64,000 bases of DNA from Xanthomonas campestris pv. badrii (GCF_012848175.1 NZ_CP051651.1:3844001-3908000), one strand, 5' to 3'. Counted from the stretch's first letter, positions 18,147-28,071 are shown. A program made the numbers and translations. The notes: generated from the sequence alone by a model not told the origin.

Positions 18147-21100
18147 GTGGGCTTTTCGACCATCTTCATCCGCCGCCCCATCGCCACCTCGCTGTTGATG
18201 GCGGGCGTCCTGCTGCTGGGCATCCTGGGTTACCGGCAATTGCCGGTGTCGGCGCTGCCGGAAATCGATGCGCCCAGCCTGGTCGTGACCACCCAGTACC
18301 CTGGCGCCAACGCGACCACCATGGCCTCGCTGGTGACCACGCCGCTGGAGCGCCAGTTCGGGCAGATCTCCGGCTTGCAGATGATGACCTCCGACTCGTC
18401 GGCGGGCCTGTCCACGATCATCCTGCAGTTCTCGATGGACCGCGATATCGATATCGCCTCGCAGGACGTGCAGGCGGCCATCCGCCAGGCCACCCTGCCC
18501 TCGTCGCTGCCGTACCAGCCGGTCTACAACCGGGTCAATCCGGCCGATGCGGCCATCCTCACCCTCAAGCTCACCTCCGATTCGCTGCCGCTGCGCGAGG
18601 TCAACCGCTACGCCGATGCGATCCTGGCCCAGCGCCTGTCGCAGGTGCCGGGCGTGGGCCTGGTGTCGATCGCCGGCAACGTGCGCCCCGCGGTGCGCAT
18701 CCAGGTCAACCCGGCGCAGCTGTCGAACATGGGCCTGACCATGGAATCGCTGCGCAGCGCGTTGACCCAGACCAACGTCAGCGCGCCCAAGGGGTCGCTC
18801 AACGGCAAGACCCAGTCCTACAGCATCGGCACCAACGACCAGCTCACCGATGCGGCGCAATACCGCGAGACCATCATCAGCTTCGCCAACGGCCGCCCGG
18901 TGCGGCTGGCCGATGTCGCCAAGGTGGTCGACGGGGTGGAAAACGACCAGCTCGCCGCCTGGGCCGACGGCAAGCCGGCGGTGCTGCTGGAAATCCGCCG
19001 CCAGCCCGGCGCCAACATCGTGCAGACGGTGGAGCAGATCCGCAGCATCCTGCCGCAGCTGCAGGCGGTGCTGCCGGCCGACGTGCATCTGGAGGTGTTC
19101 TCCGACCGCACCGAAACCATCCGCGCCTCGGTGCACGAGGTGAAGTTCACCCTGGTGCTGACCATCGGCCTGGTCGTGGCGGTGATCTTCGTGTTCCTGC
19201 GCCGGCTGTGGGCCACGATCATTCCTTCGGTGGCGGTGCCGTTGTCGCTGGCCGGCACCTTCGGGGTGATGGCGTTCGCGGGCATGTCGCTGGATAACCT
19301 CTCCTTGATGGCGCTGGTGGTGGCGACCGGATTCGTGGTCGACGATGCGATCGTGATGATCGAAAACATCGTGCGCTACATCGAACAGGGCAAGAGTGGG
19401 CCGGAAGCGGCCGAGATCGGCGCCAAGCAGATCGGCTTCACCGTGCTGTCGCTGACCGTGTCGCTGGTGGCGGTGTTCCTGCCGCTGCTGCTGATGCCGG
19501 GCGTCACCGGGCGGCTATTCCACGAGTTTGCGTGGGTGCTGTCGATTGCGGTGGTGATCTCGATGCTGGTGTCGCTGACGCTGACACCGATGATGTGCGC
19601 CTACCTGCTCAAGCCCGATGCCTTGCCCGAAGGCGAGGACGCGCACGAGCGCGCAGCGGCCGCCGGCAAGACCAACCTGTGGACGCGGACCGTGGGCGCG
19701 TACGAGCGCAGCCTGGACTGGGTGCTTGCCCACCAACCGCTGACCCTGGCGGTGGCCATCGGTGCGGTGGCGTTGACGGTGCTGCTGTATGTGGCGATCC
19801 CCAAGGGCCTGCTGCCCGAACAGGACACCGGCCTGATCACCGGCGTGGTACAGGCCGACCAGAACGTGGCCTTCCCGCAGATGGAGCAGCGCACCCAGGC
19901 GGTGGCCGCAGCGCTGCGGAAAGACCCCGCAGTGACCGGCGTGGCCGCCTTCATCGGTGCCGGCACCATGAATCCGACCATCAACCAGGGCCAGCTGTCG
20001 ATCGTGCTGAAGACGCGCGGCGACCGCGATGGTCTGGACCAGGTGCTGCCGCGCCTGCAAAACGCAGTGGCCGGCATCCCGGGCGTGGCGCTGTTCCTCA
20101 AGCCGGTGCAGGACGTCACCCTGGATACCCGCGTGGCCGCCACCGAATACCAGTATTCGATCTCGGATGTGGACAGCACCGAGCTGGCCACCTGGGCCGG
20201 GCGCATGACCGAGGCGATGCGCAAGCTGCCCGAGCTGGCCGATGTGGACAACAACCTGGCCAACCAGGGACGTGCGCTGGAACTGAGCATCGACCGCGAC
20301 AAGGCCAGCATGCTGGGCGTGCCGATGCAGACCATCGACGACACGCTGTACGACGCCTTCGGCCAGCGCCAGATCTCCACCATCTTCACCGAGCTCAATC
20401 AGTATCGGGTGGTGCTGGAAGTGGCGCCGGAATTCCGCAGCAGCACCGCGCTGATGAATCAGCTGGCGGTGGCCAGCAACGGCAGCGGCGCGCTGACCGG
20501 CACCAATGCCACCAGCTTTGGCCAGGTGACCTCGTCCAACTCGTCCACCGCCACCGGCGTGGGCGCGCAGAACACCGGCATCGTGGTCGGCGCCGGCAGC
20601 ATCATTCCGCTGGCCTCGCTAGCCGAGGCCAAGGTCACCAACACGCCACTGGTGGTGAGCCACCAGCAGCAGCTGCCGGCGGTGACCATCTCGTTCAACC
20701 TGGCGCCGGGGCACTCGTTGTCGCAGGCGGTGGCGGCGATCGAAAAAGCGCGCGAAGATCTCAAGATGCCGACCCAGGTGCATGCGCAATTCGTCGGCAA
20801 GGCCGCCGAATTCACCGGCAGCCAGACCGATATCGTGTGGTTGCTGCTGGCCTCGATCGTGGTGATCTACATCGTGCTGGGCGTGCTGTACGAAAGCTAC
20901 ATCCACCCGCTGACGATCATCTCCACACTGCCGCCGGCCGGCGTTGGCGCGTTGCTGGCGCTGATGCTATGCGGGCTGAGCCTGTCGGTGGACGGCATCG
21001 TCGGCATCGTGCTGCTGATCGGCATCGTCAAGAAGAACGCGATCATGATGATCGACTTCGCCATCGACGCCCGCCGCGAAGGCGCCAATGCGCACGATGC

Positions 21101-21380
21101 GATCCGCCGCGCCTGCCTGCTGCGCTTCCGCCCGATCATGATGACCACCGCCGCCGCCATGCTGGGCGCGCTGCCGCTGGCATTGGGCACCGGCATCGGC
21201 TCGGAATTGCGGCGCCCGCTCGGCATCGCGATCGTGGGTGGCCTGCTGCTGTCGCAGCTGGTCACGCTGTACACCACCCCGGTGATCTACCTGTACATGG
21301 AACGCGCCGGCGAGCGCCTGCGCGCCTGGCGCGCGCAGCGTGCGGCGGCGGCGCATCGGCACCTGGAGGGGCGGGTATGA
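18147..21380 (+). CDS. mdtB: RND multidrug efflux pump, MdtB-like
   Basis: 1077 residues from the GTG at 18147, which has AAGGA 8 nt upstream; a TTG at 18120 is a weaker choice. It is a proton-driven inner-membrane transporter with 12 membrane helices and two large periplasmic loops. The N-terminus FIRRPIATSLLMAGVLLLGI closely follows E. coli MdtB, and the proton-relay aspartates are in GFVVDDAIVMIEN. The GSGALTGTNATSF stretch in the second loop is low complexity. With the next pump gene it probably forms a mixed MdtB2C-type trimer. Confidence 0.9.
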   Translation: MGFSTIFIRRPIATSLLMAGVLLLGILGYRQLPVSALPEIDAPSLVVTTQYPGANATTMASLVTTPLERQFGQISGLQMMTSDSSAGLSTIILQFSMDRDIDIASQDVQAAIRQATLPSSLPYQPVYNRVNPADAAILTLKLTSDSLPLREVNRYADAILAQRLSQVPGVGLVSIAGNVRPAVRIQVNPAQLSNMGLTMESLRSALTQTNVSAPKGSLNGKTQSYSIGTNDQLTDAAQYRETIISFANGRPVRLADVAKVVDGVENDQLAAWADGKPAVLLEIRRQPGANIVQTVEQIRSILPQLQAVLPADVHLEVFSDRTETIRASVHEVKFTLVLTIGLVVAVIFVFLRRLWATIIPSVAVPLSLAGTFGVMAFAGMSLDNLSLMALVVATGFVVDDAIVMIENIVRYIEQGKSGPEAAEIGAKQIGFTVLSLTVSLVAVFLPLLLMPGVTGRLFHEFAWVLSIAVVISMLVSLTLTPMMCAYLLKPDALPEGEDAHERAAAAGKTNLWTRTVGAYERSLDWVLAHQPLTLAVAIGAVALTVLLYVAIPKGLLPEQDTGLITGVVQADQNVAFPQMEQRTQAVAAALRKDPAVTGVAAFIGAGTMNPTINQGQLSIVLKTRGDRDGLDQVLPRLQNAVAGIPGVALFLKPVQDVTLDTRVAATEYQYSISDVDSTELATWAGRMTEAMRKLPELADVDNNLANQGRALELSIDRDKASMLGVPMQTIDDTLYDAFGQRQISTIFTELNQYRVVLEVAPEFRSSTALMNQLAVASNGSGALTGTNATSFGQVTSSNSSTATGVGAQNTGIVVGAGSIIPLASLAEAKVTNTPLVVSHQQQLPAVTISFNLAPGHSLSQAVAAIEKAREDLKMPTQVHAQFVGKAAEFTGSQTDIVWLLLASIVVIYIVLGVLYESYIHPLTIISTLPPAGVGALLALMLCGLSLSVDGIVGIVLLIGIVKKNAIMMIDFAIDARREGANAHDAIRRACLLRFRPIMMTTAAAMLGALPLALGTGIGSELRRPLGIAIVGGLLLSQLVTLYTTPVIYLYMERAGERLRAWRAQRAAAAHRHLEGRV

Positions 21381-21568
21381 ATCTGTGCGCCGCTGTCGGG
21401 ACCCGGGACCGGGGACCGGGGACCCGGGGTGAAGCCAGGAGCGCACGCAATGCCTGCGGCGCAGCGATCGGCCCTGACATGTGGCGCGCGTTCCGTTCGC
21501 CATGGCAGCCGCTCCCGCTTTCCCGGGTCCCCGGTCCCCGGTCCCCGGTCCCGGAATTTCCCCGATGA
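21377..21568 (+). CDS. Possible 63-residue ORF coupled to both RND genes
   Basis: The ATG overlaps the stop of the first pump gene as ATGA, and the stop overlaps the ATG of the second pump gene as ATGA. A ribosome could therefore pass without leaving the mRNA. The encoded peptide is rich in Arg, Pro and Gly (RDRGPGTRG, RVPGPRSPVPE) because the inverted repeat at 21398-21554 lies inside it. It has no membrane segment or known motif. It may be a translated spacer whose only function is coupling, or chance. No independent ribosome-binding site is visible. Confidence 0.35.
   Translation: MNLCAAVGTRDRGPGTRGEARSARNACGAAIGPDMWRAFRSPWQPLPLSRVPGPRSPVPEFPR
21398..21554. repeat. Long inverted repeat of GGGGACC units between two RND genes
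   Basis: The left arm (21398-21429) is a run of GGGACC/GGGGACC units and the right arm (21522-21554) is its complement. The arms pair at 30 of 31 positions around a loop of about 92 nt. On mRNA this would be an extremely stable stem inside the mdtBC operon. It could slow ribosomes, protect the upstream message or reduce expression of the second pump. There is no U-tract, so it is not a classical terminator. Confidence 0.75.
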
Positions 21569-24500
21569 ACATCTCCGCGCCCTTCATCAAGCGCCCGATC
21601 GGCACCTCGCTGCTGGCGATCGGTTTGTTCGTGATCGGAGTGATGTGCTACCTGCGGCTGGGCGTGGCGGCGTTGCCGAACATCCAGATCCCGGTGATCT
21701 TCGTGCACGCCACGCAGTCCGGTGCCGATGCCAGCACCATGGCCTCCACCGTCACCGCACCGCTGGAACGCCACCTGGGCCAGTTGCCCGGGATCGACCG
21801 CATGCGCTCGTCCAGTTCGGAGAGCAGCAGCATGGTGTTCATGGTGTTCCAGAGCAACCGCGACATCGATTCGGCCGCACAGGACGTGCAGACCGCCATC
21901 AATGCATCGCAGTCGGACCTGCCCTCGGGCCTGGGCACGCCGATGTACCAGAAGGCCAATCCGAACGACGACCCGGTCATCGCCATCGCGTTGACCTCGG
22001 ACACCCAATCGGCCGACGAGTTGTACAACGTGGCCGACTCGCTGCTGGCGCAGCGGCTGCGCCAGATCACCGGCATCAGCTCGGTGGACATCGCCGGTGC
22101 CTCCACGCCGGCAGTGCGCGTGGACGTGGACCTGCGCGCGCTCAACGCGCTGGGCCTGACCCCGGACGATCTGCGCAATGCAGTGCGCGCGGCCAACGTC
22201 ACCTCGCCGACCGGCTTCCTGTCCGACGGCAACACCACCATGGCCATCATCGCCAACGACTCGGTGGCCAAGGCCGCCGATTTCGCGCAACTGGCGATCT
22301 CCACCCAGTCCAACGGGCGCATCGTGCGGCTGGGCGATGTGGCCACCGTCTACGACGGCCAGCAGGACGCCTATCAAGCTGCCTGGTTCAACGGCAAACC
22401 GGCGGTGGTGATGTATGCCTTCACCCGCGCCGGCGCCAACATCGTGGAAACCGTCGACCAGGTGAAGGCGCAGATTCCCGAACTGCGCAGCTATCTGCAG
22501 CCCGGCACCACGCTCACGCCCTACTTCGACCGCACGCCCACCATCCGCGCCTCGCTGCACGAGGTGCAGGCCACGCTGATGATCAGCCTGGCGATGGTGG
22601 TGCTGACCATGGCGCTGTTCTTGCGCCGGCTGGCGCCCACGCTCATTGCCGCCGTCACCGTGCCGCTGTCGCTGGCCGGCTCGGCGCTGGTGATGTACGT
22701 GCTGGGCTTCACCTTGAACAACCTCAGCCTGCTGGCGTTGGTCATTGCGATCGGGTTCGTGGTCGACGACGCGATCGTGGTGATCGAAAACGTCATGCGG
22801 CACCTGGACGAAGGCATGCCGCGCCTGGAGGCCGCACTGACCGGTGCGCGCGAGATCGGCTTCACCATCGTCTCGATCACTGCCTCGCTGGTGGCAGTGT
22901 TCATTCCGATGCTGTTTGCCAGCGGCATGATCGGCGCGTTCTTCCGCGAGTTCACCGTGACCCTGGTAGCGGCGATCGTGGTATCGATGCTGGTGTCGCT
23001 GACCTTGACCCCGGCGCTATGCAGCCGCTTCCTGTCTGCGCATACCGAGCCGGAAAAACCCGGCCGCTTCGGTGCCTGGCTGGACCGGATGCACGAGCGC
23101 ATGCTGCGCGTGTACACGGTAGCGCTGGATTTTTCGCTGCGTCACGCGCTGCTGCTGTCGCTGACGCCGCTGATGCTGATCGCCGCCACCATCTTCCTGG
23201 GCGGTGCGGTCAAGAAGGGCTCGTTCCCGCCACAGGACACCGGCCTGATCTGGGGCCGCGCCAACTCCAGCGCCACGGTGTCGTTCGCCGACATGGTCAG
23301 CCGCCAGCGCCGCATCACCGACATGCTGATGGCCGACCCGGCGGTGAAGACCGTGGGTGCGCGGTTGGGCTCCGGCCGCCAGGGGTCGAGCGCCTCGTTC
23401 AATATCGAGCTGAAAAAACGCAGTGAGGGCCGCCGCGATACCACCGCGCAGGTGGTCGCACGCCTGAGCGCCAAGGCCGACCGCTACCCGGATCTGGACC
23501 TGCGCCTGCGCGCCATCCAGGACCTGCCCAGCGATGGCGGTGGCGGCACCAGCCAGGGCGCGCAGTACCGCGTGTCGCTGCAGGGCAACGACCTGGCGCA
23601 GCTGCAGGAATGGCTGCCCAAGCTGCAGGCCGCGCTGAAGAAGAATCCGCGCCTGCGTGATGTGGGCACCGATGTGGATACCGCCGGCCTGCGCCAGAAC
23701 ATCGTGATCGACCGTGCCAAGGCCGCACGCCTGGGCATCTCGGTCGGCGCGATCGACGGCGCGCTGTATGGCGCGTTCGGTCAGCGCTCCATCTCCACCA
23801 TCTATTCCGACCTCAACCAGTACAGCGTGGTGGTCAATGCGCTGCCGTCGCAGACCGCCACCCCCAAGGCACTGGACCAGATCTTCGTGCCCAACCGGGC
23901 CGGCCAGATGGTGCCGATCACCGCAGTGGCCACCCAGGCCCCCGGCCTGGCGCCGCCGCAGATCATCCACGAGAACCAGTACACCACGATGGACCTGAGC
24001 TACAACCTCGCCCCGGGCGTGAGCACGGGCGAGGCGGACCTGATCATCAAGTCCACCGTGGACGGCTTGCGCATGCCAGACGGCATCCGCCTCAGCGGCG
24101 ACGACAGCTTCAACGTGCAGCTCAGCCCCAACTCGATGGGCATCCTGTTGCTGGCGGCGGTGCTCACCGTCTATATCGTGCTGGGCATGCTCTACGAGAG
24201 CCTGATCCACCCGGTGACCATCCTGTCCACCTTGCCAGCCGCCGGTGTCGGCGCGCTGCTGGCGTTGTTCATCACCAATACCGAGCTGTCGGTGATCTCG
24301 ATGATCGCGCTGGTGCTGCTGATCGGCATCGTCAAGAAGAACGCCATCATGATGATCGACTTCGCGCTGGTGGCGCAGCGCGTGCACGGCATGGATGCGC
24401 GCGCGGCCGCACGCGAGGCCTCGATCGTGCGCTTCCGCCCGATCATGATGACCACCATGGTGGCGATCCTGGCAGCGGTGCCGCTGGCGGTAGGCCTGGG

Positions 24501-24705
24501 CGAAGGCTCGGAACTGCGTCGCCCGCTGGGCATCGCCATGATCGGCGGCCTGGTGTTCTCGCAGAGCCTGACCCTGCTCAGCACCCCGGCGCTGTATGTG
24601 ATCTTCTCGTGCCTGAGCGAACGCTGGAAGGCGCGTCGCGCCCGCAAGCGTGCGCAGCGGGCCGAACGTGCTGCAGCGCGGCGTCCGGCGGCGCAGGCGC
24701 ACTGA
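21565..24705 (+). CDS. mdtC: RND multidrug efflux pump, MdtC-like
   Basis: 1046 residues from the ATG at 21565 (MNISAPFIKRPIGTSLLAIG). It is the second proton-driven RND subunit of the operon, with family landmarks LERHLGQLPGI, proton-relay aspartates in GFVVDDAIVVIEN and GIVKKNAIMMIDFAL near the C-terminus. It differs clearly from the preceding pump, as expected of the MdtB/MdtC pair rather than a recent duplication. The C-terminal tail is very basic and alanine-rich. Its start overlaps the stop of the 63-codon ORF. Confidence 0.88.
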   Translation: MNISAPFIKRPIGTSLLAIGLFVIGVMCYLRLGVAALPNIQIPVIFVHATQSGADASTMASTVTAPLERHLGQLPGIDRMRSSSSESSSMVFMVFQSNRDIDSAAQDVQTAINASQSDLPSGLGTPMYQKANPNDDPVIAIALTSDTQSADELYNVADSLLAQRLRQITGISSVDIAGASTPAVRVDVDLRALNALGLTPDDLRNAVRAANVTSPTGFLSDGNTTMAIIANDSVAKAADFAQLAISTQSNGRIVRLGDVATVYDGQQDAYQAAWFNGKPAVVMYAFTRAGANIVETVDQVKAQIPELRSYLQPGTTLTPYFDRTPTIRASLHEVQATLMISLAMVVLTMALFLRRLAPTLIAAVTVPLSLAGSALVMYVLGFTLNNLSLLALVIAIGFVVDDAIVVIENVMRHLDEGMPRLEAALTGAREIGFTIVSITASLVAVFIPMLFASGMIGAFFREFTVTLVAAIVVSMLVSLTLTPALCSRFLSAHTEPEKPGRFGAWLDRMHERMLRVYTVALDFSLRHALLLSLTPLMLIAATIFLGGAVKKGSFPPQDTGLIWGRANSSATVSFADMVSRQRRITDMLMADPAVKTVGARLGSGRQGSSASFNIELKKRSEGRRDTTAQVVARLSAKADRYPDLDLRLRAIQDLPSDGGGGTSQGAQYRVSLQGNDLAQLQEWLPKLQAALKKNPRLRDVGTDVDTAGLRQNIVIDRAKAARLGISVGAIDGALYGAFGQRSISTIYSDLNQYSVVVNALPSQTATPKALDQIFVPNRAGQMVPITAVATQAPGLAPPQIIHENQYTTMDLSYNLAPGVSTGEADLIIKSTVDGLRMPDGIRLSGDDSFNVQLSPNSMGILLLAAVLTVYIVLGMLYESLIHPVTILSTLPAAGVGALLALFITNTELSVISMIALVLLIGIVKKNAIMMIDFALVAQRVHGMDARAAAREASIVRFRPIMMTTMVAILAAVPLAVGLGEGSELRRPLGIAMIGGLVFSQSLTLLSTPALYVIFSCLSERWKARRARKRAQRAERAAARRPAAQAH

Positions 24706-25074
24706 GCCGCGGCAACGGCCCAGTCGCACAGCCTGGCCGGTGCGGCCTTCGGTGTGCCTCACTCCGTGCAGGCCGCACGCGCGTGCCGTTTTGATGACCA
24801 GCCCCCCGCGATGCATCATCGGCAAGCGAGCGCACGCGTGGTGCAGGCCCCACGTCCGACGTAGCCGGTCGCCGTCAGATCACGGCGGTTGTCCCTGGCC
24901 ATTGAAGCGATCGCGACGACTGCAGGTGGCTGCGCCCGGAGGTCGGCTGCGATGGGTGAGATGCATGTCCGTCCGACACTCCCCGCAGCGCCGCCGACCT
25001 GCGCCCGGATCCGGTGGCAGAAGCAGCGGCGCACCCGGCTGAACCGGGTGGCGACTGCGCTGCGACGGTGCGCG
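24706..25074. other. Intergenic region without a gene
   Basis: 369 bp between the convergent RND operon and the DUF1338 gene. No ORF with credible composition or start was found on either strand, and no tRNA was seen. A small hairpin (25032-25050) is the only structure noted. Confidence 0.6.
25032..25050 (-). terminator. Possible terminator hairpin after the DUF1338 gene
   Basis: Arms CACCCGG and CCGGGTG with a 5-nt loop lie 25 bp past the stop of the minus-strand DUF1338 gene. The downstream strand has only scattered T residues, so termination here would be weak. Confidence 0.35.
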
Positions 25075-26442
25075 TTACGTCAGCAAGCCCTGCAGGGAGT
25101 CGCGCTCCAGCTGCGCATACAGCGCGAATTCGTCATGCACCTGCGCACCCAGCGCCTGCTCGAAGCTGCGCTGGCTCGACTGCGCGGCGTAAGCACGTTG
25201 TTCTGCGCCACCGAGATTCGACTGGAAGATGCCGGCCGCGCTGACCGGCAAAAAATCTTCGTAGACGATCGGGTCGGCACTGACCAGGCCGAGCGCGATG
25301 GCGGTTTCGGCCGGCATGGCAGCCACCTGCGCCGGATCGGCGCGGCCGGCCTCGGTGAGCGCATAGCGGAAATAGCCCAGGCCTTCCTGACGCAGCAATG
25401 CCTCGTCATCGGGGAAGGCCACGAAGGCAGTCTGCAGGCGCGTGGCGTAATCGGTCCCCGTGCTGCCGGCGCCGTCGGCATCGCGTGCCTGCGCCAGCAA
25501 CGCGTCGTACAGCGCGCGGCCCTTGGGGGTCAGCGCAAGCCCGCGCTGTTCGATCTCGCCAAAGCGCGCGGTATGCGTGCCGTGCTCCGGCTGCCCGCCA
25601 TCGCCGACGAACCGCACCGGTTCTTCCAGTGCCTTGAAACTGGTCTGGCGCAGCAGGATCGGCACCCGCCGCCGCGGCGGCCCTTCGATCACCGCCTTGG
25701 CATCGATGCCGGCCTGCTGCATCTGCGCCTGCGCCGCATCGATATCCAGCGTACGCGGGGTCAGGTGGTTGATGTGCGGGCCGTGGAAACTCACCACATC
25801 GGCGATCAACTTGTGCGCATCGCTCAATGCGCGGTAGGTCGGCAACGACACCGTCGCATCGCCGTGCCAGCGGAAGGTTTCCAGCGCCTCGGCCACGAAC
25901 TGCTGCGCCTGGGCCACATCCAGCCCGCCTGCGCGTTCGCACTGCTCGATCAACTGCAATGCGCCGGCGGTGAAGATCTGCCGCTGCTGCAGGATCTGCG
26001 CAGCCTGTTGGCGCAGCGCGGCATCTTCGATCAGCTCCAGCCGCAGCAGCGAGGTGAACACGCGGAACGGATTGGCCGCCAGCGCAGCCTCGTCGATCGG
26101 CCGGAATGCCGTGGAGTGCACCGGCACGCCGGCCACCGACAGGTCGTAATAGCCCACCGGATGCATGCCCATCACCGCAAACAACCGCCGCAAGGTCGCC
26201 AGTTCGTCCGCGGTGCCGACCCGGATCGCGCCATGCCGCTCCAGATCCAGCCGCGCGCGCTCGTCGTTGCGCTGCAGCCGCTGCGCCAGCGCCGGATCGG
26301 CCTGCAGCGCCTGCGCATTGACCTGCGCCACCAGCGCCATCAGGTTGCCGTACAACGGCACCTCGGCGCGGTACATGTCCGACATCGCCTGCGCGAACAG
26401 GCTGCGGATGTGATCGGGAGAGACAAACACGGGATCGCGCAT
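25075..26442 (-). CDS. DUF1338 family protein, 2-oxoadipate dioxygenase/decarboxylase-like (HglS/YdcJ)
   Basis: 455 residues, the normal family size. Members of this VOC-related iron family include HglS, which converts 2-oxoadipate to D-2-hydroxyglutarate in lysine catabolism, and E. coli YdcJ. Three segments probably hold the iron ligands: VAGVPVHSTAFRP, VVSFHGPHINHLTPRTLD and TARFGEIEQRG. The C-terminal SADPIVYEDFLPVSAAGIFQSNL is also conserved. The ATG at 26442 (MRDPVFVSPD) is chosen; an in-frame ATG at 26490 is possible. No lysine-catabolic gene is adjacent, so the substrate remains open. Confidence 0.85.
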   Translation of the reverse strand: MRDPVFVSPDHIRSLFAQAMSDMYRAEVPLYGNLMALVAQVNAQALQADPALAQRLQRNDERARLDLERHGAIRVGTADELATLRRLFAVMGMHPVGYYDLSVAGVPVHSTAFRPIDEAALAANPFRVFTSLLRLELIEDAALRQQAAQILQQRQIFTAGALQLIEQCERAGGLDVAQAQQFVAEALETFRWHGDATVSLPTYRALSDAHKLIADVVSFHGPHINHLTPRTLDIDAAQAQMQQAGIDAKAVIEGPPRRRVPILLRQTSFKALEEPVRFVGDGGQPEHGTHTARFGEIEQRGLALTPKGRALYDALLAQARDADGAGSTGTDYATRLQTAFVAFPDDEALLRQEGLGYFRYALTEAGRADPAQVAAMPAETAIALGLVSADPIVYEDFLPVSAAGIFQSNLGGAEQRAYAAQSSQRSFEQALGAQVHDEFALYAQLERDSLQGLLT

Positions 26443-26588
26443 GGACGGGTCTTGGCAGGAGCCGGCTGGTGCCGGCGTGACCTGCATTCTCGCCGACCGC
26501 GCCCTGCGGCGACCAGCTGCACGGCAGCATCGGCGCTGCGTGTTGGCGCGCAGACAGCCGGCGCGCGCACGCTGCACACTCTGCGGTG

Positions 26589-27188
26589 CTACAGCCCTGC
26601 CTGCACCGCCGCCTCGGCCGCCTCGCTGGCATCGCGCGCGGCTTCCAGCCGCTGCGCGTGGTCGCCGAGTTGGCGACGCAGCAGCGCGTCCAGGGTGATC
26701 GGGCGCTCCCAGCGGTCGTAGCTGGCGACGATCGCGTGCCGCAGCGCGTGCATGTGCGCATTGTCCGGCGTCACCGACAGCCGCGTGACCACGCCCTCCC
26801 AACCGTCATGGTGATCGCGGCTGTAGGCGCGCACGCTCTCGCGGCACGACAGCTGCACGGTCTGCGCCCAGAAACAGGCGAAATAGATATCGCCGGCGTG
26901 CCAGCCATGCACCTGCAGCAGCGCACGCACGTAGCCGCGCGGGGTATCGGTATAGCGCGCCACCTCGTCGATGAAGCTGTCCGGATAGCGCTGCGCGTAG
27001 CTGCCCATGTCGGCCAGATGCTGGTCCACCCACGCATCGCCGGTACCGGGCATCGCCGCCGGCGCGCTGTCCTGCGTGCCGGCCGCAGCGGCGGATGCCG
27101 GCGCGTTCTGGGCGGCCGCCAGCACCGGGACCAGCAAGGCCATCAGCACGGGCAGCAAGCGCAATCGGGAGGGGCACGGAACAGACAT
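26589..27188 (-). CDS. Secreted protein of unknown function
   Basis: 199 residues. The first 26 (MSVPCPSRLRLLPVLMALLV to about LAAAQ) form a signal peptide, followed by an Ala-rich linker to about residue 50. The rest is a compact acidic helical domain with repeated Trp, Tyr and His residues (DAWVDQHLADMGSYAQRYPD, YFACFWAQTVQLSCRE), including two Cys that could form a disulfide. No known motif was recognised. It is likely periplasmic or secreted and lies upstream of the DUF1338 gene in the same direction. Confidence 0.75.
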   Translation of the reverse strand: MSVPCPSRLRLLPVLMALLVPVLAAAQNAPASAAAAGTQDSAPAAMPGTGDAWVDQHLADMGSYAQRYPDSFIDEVARYTDTPRGYVRALLQVHGWHAGDIYFACFWAQTVQLSCRESVRAYSRDHHDGWEGVVTRLSVTPDNAHMHALRHAIVASYDRWERPITLDALLRRQLGDHAQRLEAARDASEAAEAAVQAGL

Positions 27189-27236
27189 GCAGCCGATGAT
27201 GCCGCATGCCCGCGCCGGTGTCAGGCGATGTGCGTC

Positions 27237-27821
27237 TCAGCGCAGATCGTAGAGGCCAAAGGTATGCACTTCGCGGCAGCCGCTCAGGTCGCAGGCACCG
27301 ACGTAGCCGGGGCCGACATAGCGTTGGCGCGCATCGCGGTTGTGCGGGCTGCTGTACGGGTCCGGCCCGTACAGGCCGTTGCCGTAGTAGATCTGCCCGT
27401 AGGGCCGGTTGCGCGATGCGCCCAGTGACAGGCGCGGACCATAGCCATAGCCGGTGTAGCCACCGCCATGGCGGCCGTAGCGATCGTCGAAGGAGCGATC
27501 GAAGCCGACTGCACCGCCGCGATCGCCTGCAGCGGGCCGCGACTGCAGCACCGCGATGCTCTGGCCCTGCGCATCCACATAGCCCTGCTCCCGGTCGAAG
27601 CGCACCATGCGGAAATACACGGTTTCTCCGCCTACCTGCCGCGTGCGCAGGCGAACCTGATCGCCGGCATCGTCGTAGTAGGGCTGCCCATTGCGAAAGA
27701 TCACCTCGCTCGGGTTGACGATTTCCTCTTCCAGTTCGGCCGCTGCCAGCGGCGCCGCGCCAACCAGCAATCCCAGTACCACGGGCAACCCCGCGCGACG
27801 AATGACGGACAACATGTTCAT
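27237..27821 (-). CDS. Secreted Gly/Tyr/Arg-rich protein of unknown function
   Basis: 194 residues from an ATG with a very strong AGGAGGAG site. A signal peptide covers about residues 1-28 (LPVVLGLLVGAAPLAAA). Then comes a small beta-type segment (IVNPSEVIFRNGQPYYDDAG, QVGGETVYFRMVRFDREQGY) and a Gly/Tyr/Arg-rich stretch (RYGRHGGGYTGYGYGPRLSL). The C-terminus has a Cys pair (GACDLSGCREVHTFG). It is probably exported. The 250 bp upstream hold no gene. Confidence 0.75.
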   Translation of the reverse strand: MNMLSVIRRAGLPVVLGLLVGAAPLAAAELEEEIVNPSEVIFRNGQPYYDDAGDQVRLRTRQVGGETVYFRMVRFDREQGYVDAQGQSIAVLQSRPAAGDRGGAVGFDRSFDDRYGRHGGGYTGYGYGPRLSLGASRNRPYGQIYYGNGLYGPDPYSSPHNRDARQRYVGPGYVGACDLSGCREVHTFGLYDLR

Positions 27822-28071
27822 GGCACTCCTCCTAGATCGGCCGCGCATGCGCGTTCGGCCGGAACGTCCTGTTAACGGGCACCCCCAACAGGCGCCCACC
27901 TGTCGACTCACCTCATGCGCACTCCGGCGTTCCGCCATGCCCGCAACAGGCCGCGCTGCAACGCCGTGAGGGCGTACCGGCGGCAGATACTGGCTACCAC
28001 CTGATGCGCCTGACCGCCCTGGCTGGCAACGCCGGTCGCGTCCGCCAGCCGGCACACGCCGGCCGCGGGAT

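Noticed and set aside
16640..18223. 527-codon minus-strand ORF opposite the efflux adaptor gene
   Set aside because: It is antisense to a recognisable MdtA-like protein, and its composition (His, Arg, Ala, Leu) is that of a shadow frame.
23017..24825. 602-codon minus-strand ORF opposite the second RND pump
   Set aside because: It has the same shadow-frame character and lies over conserved RND motifs on the other strand.
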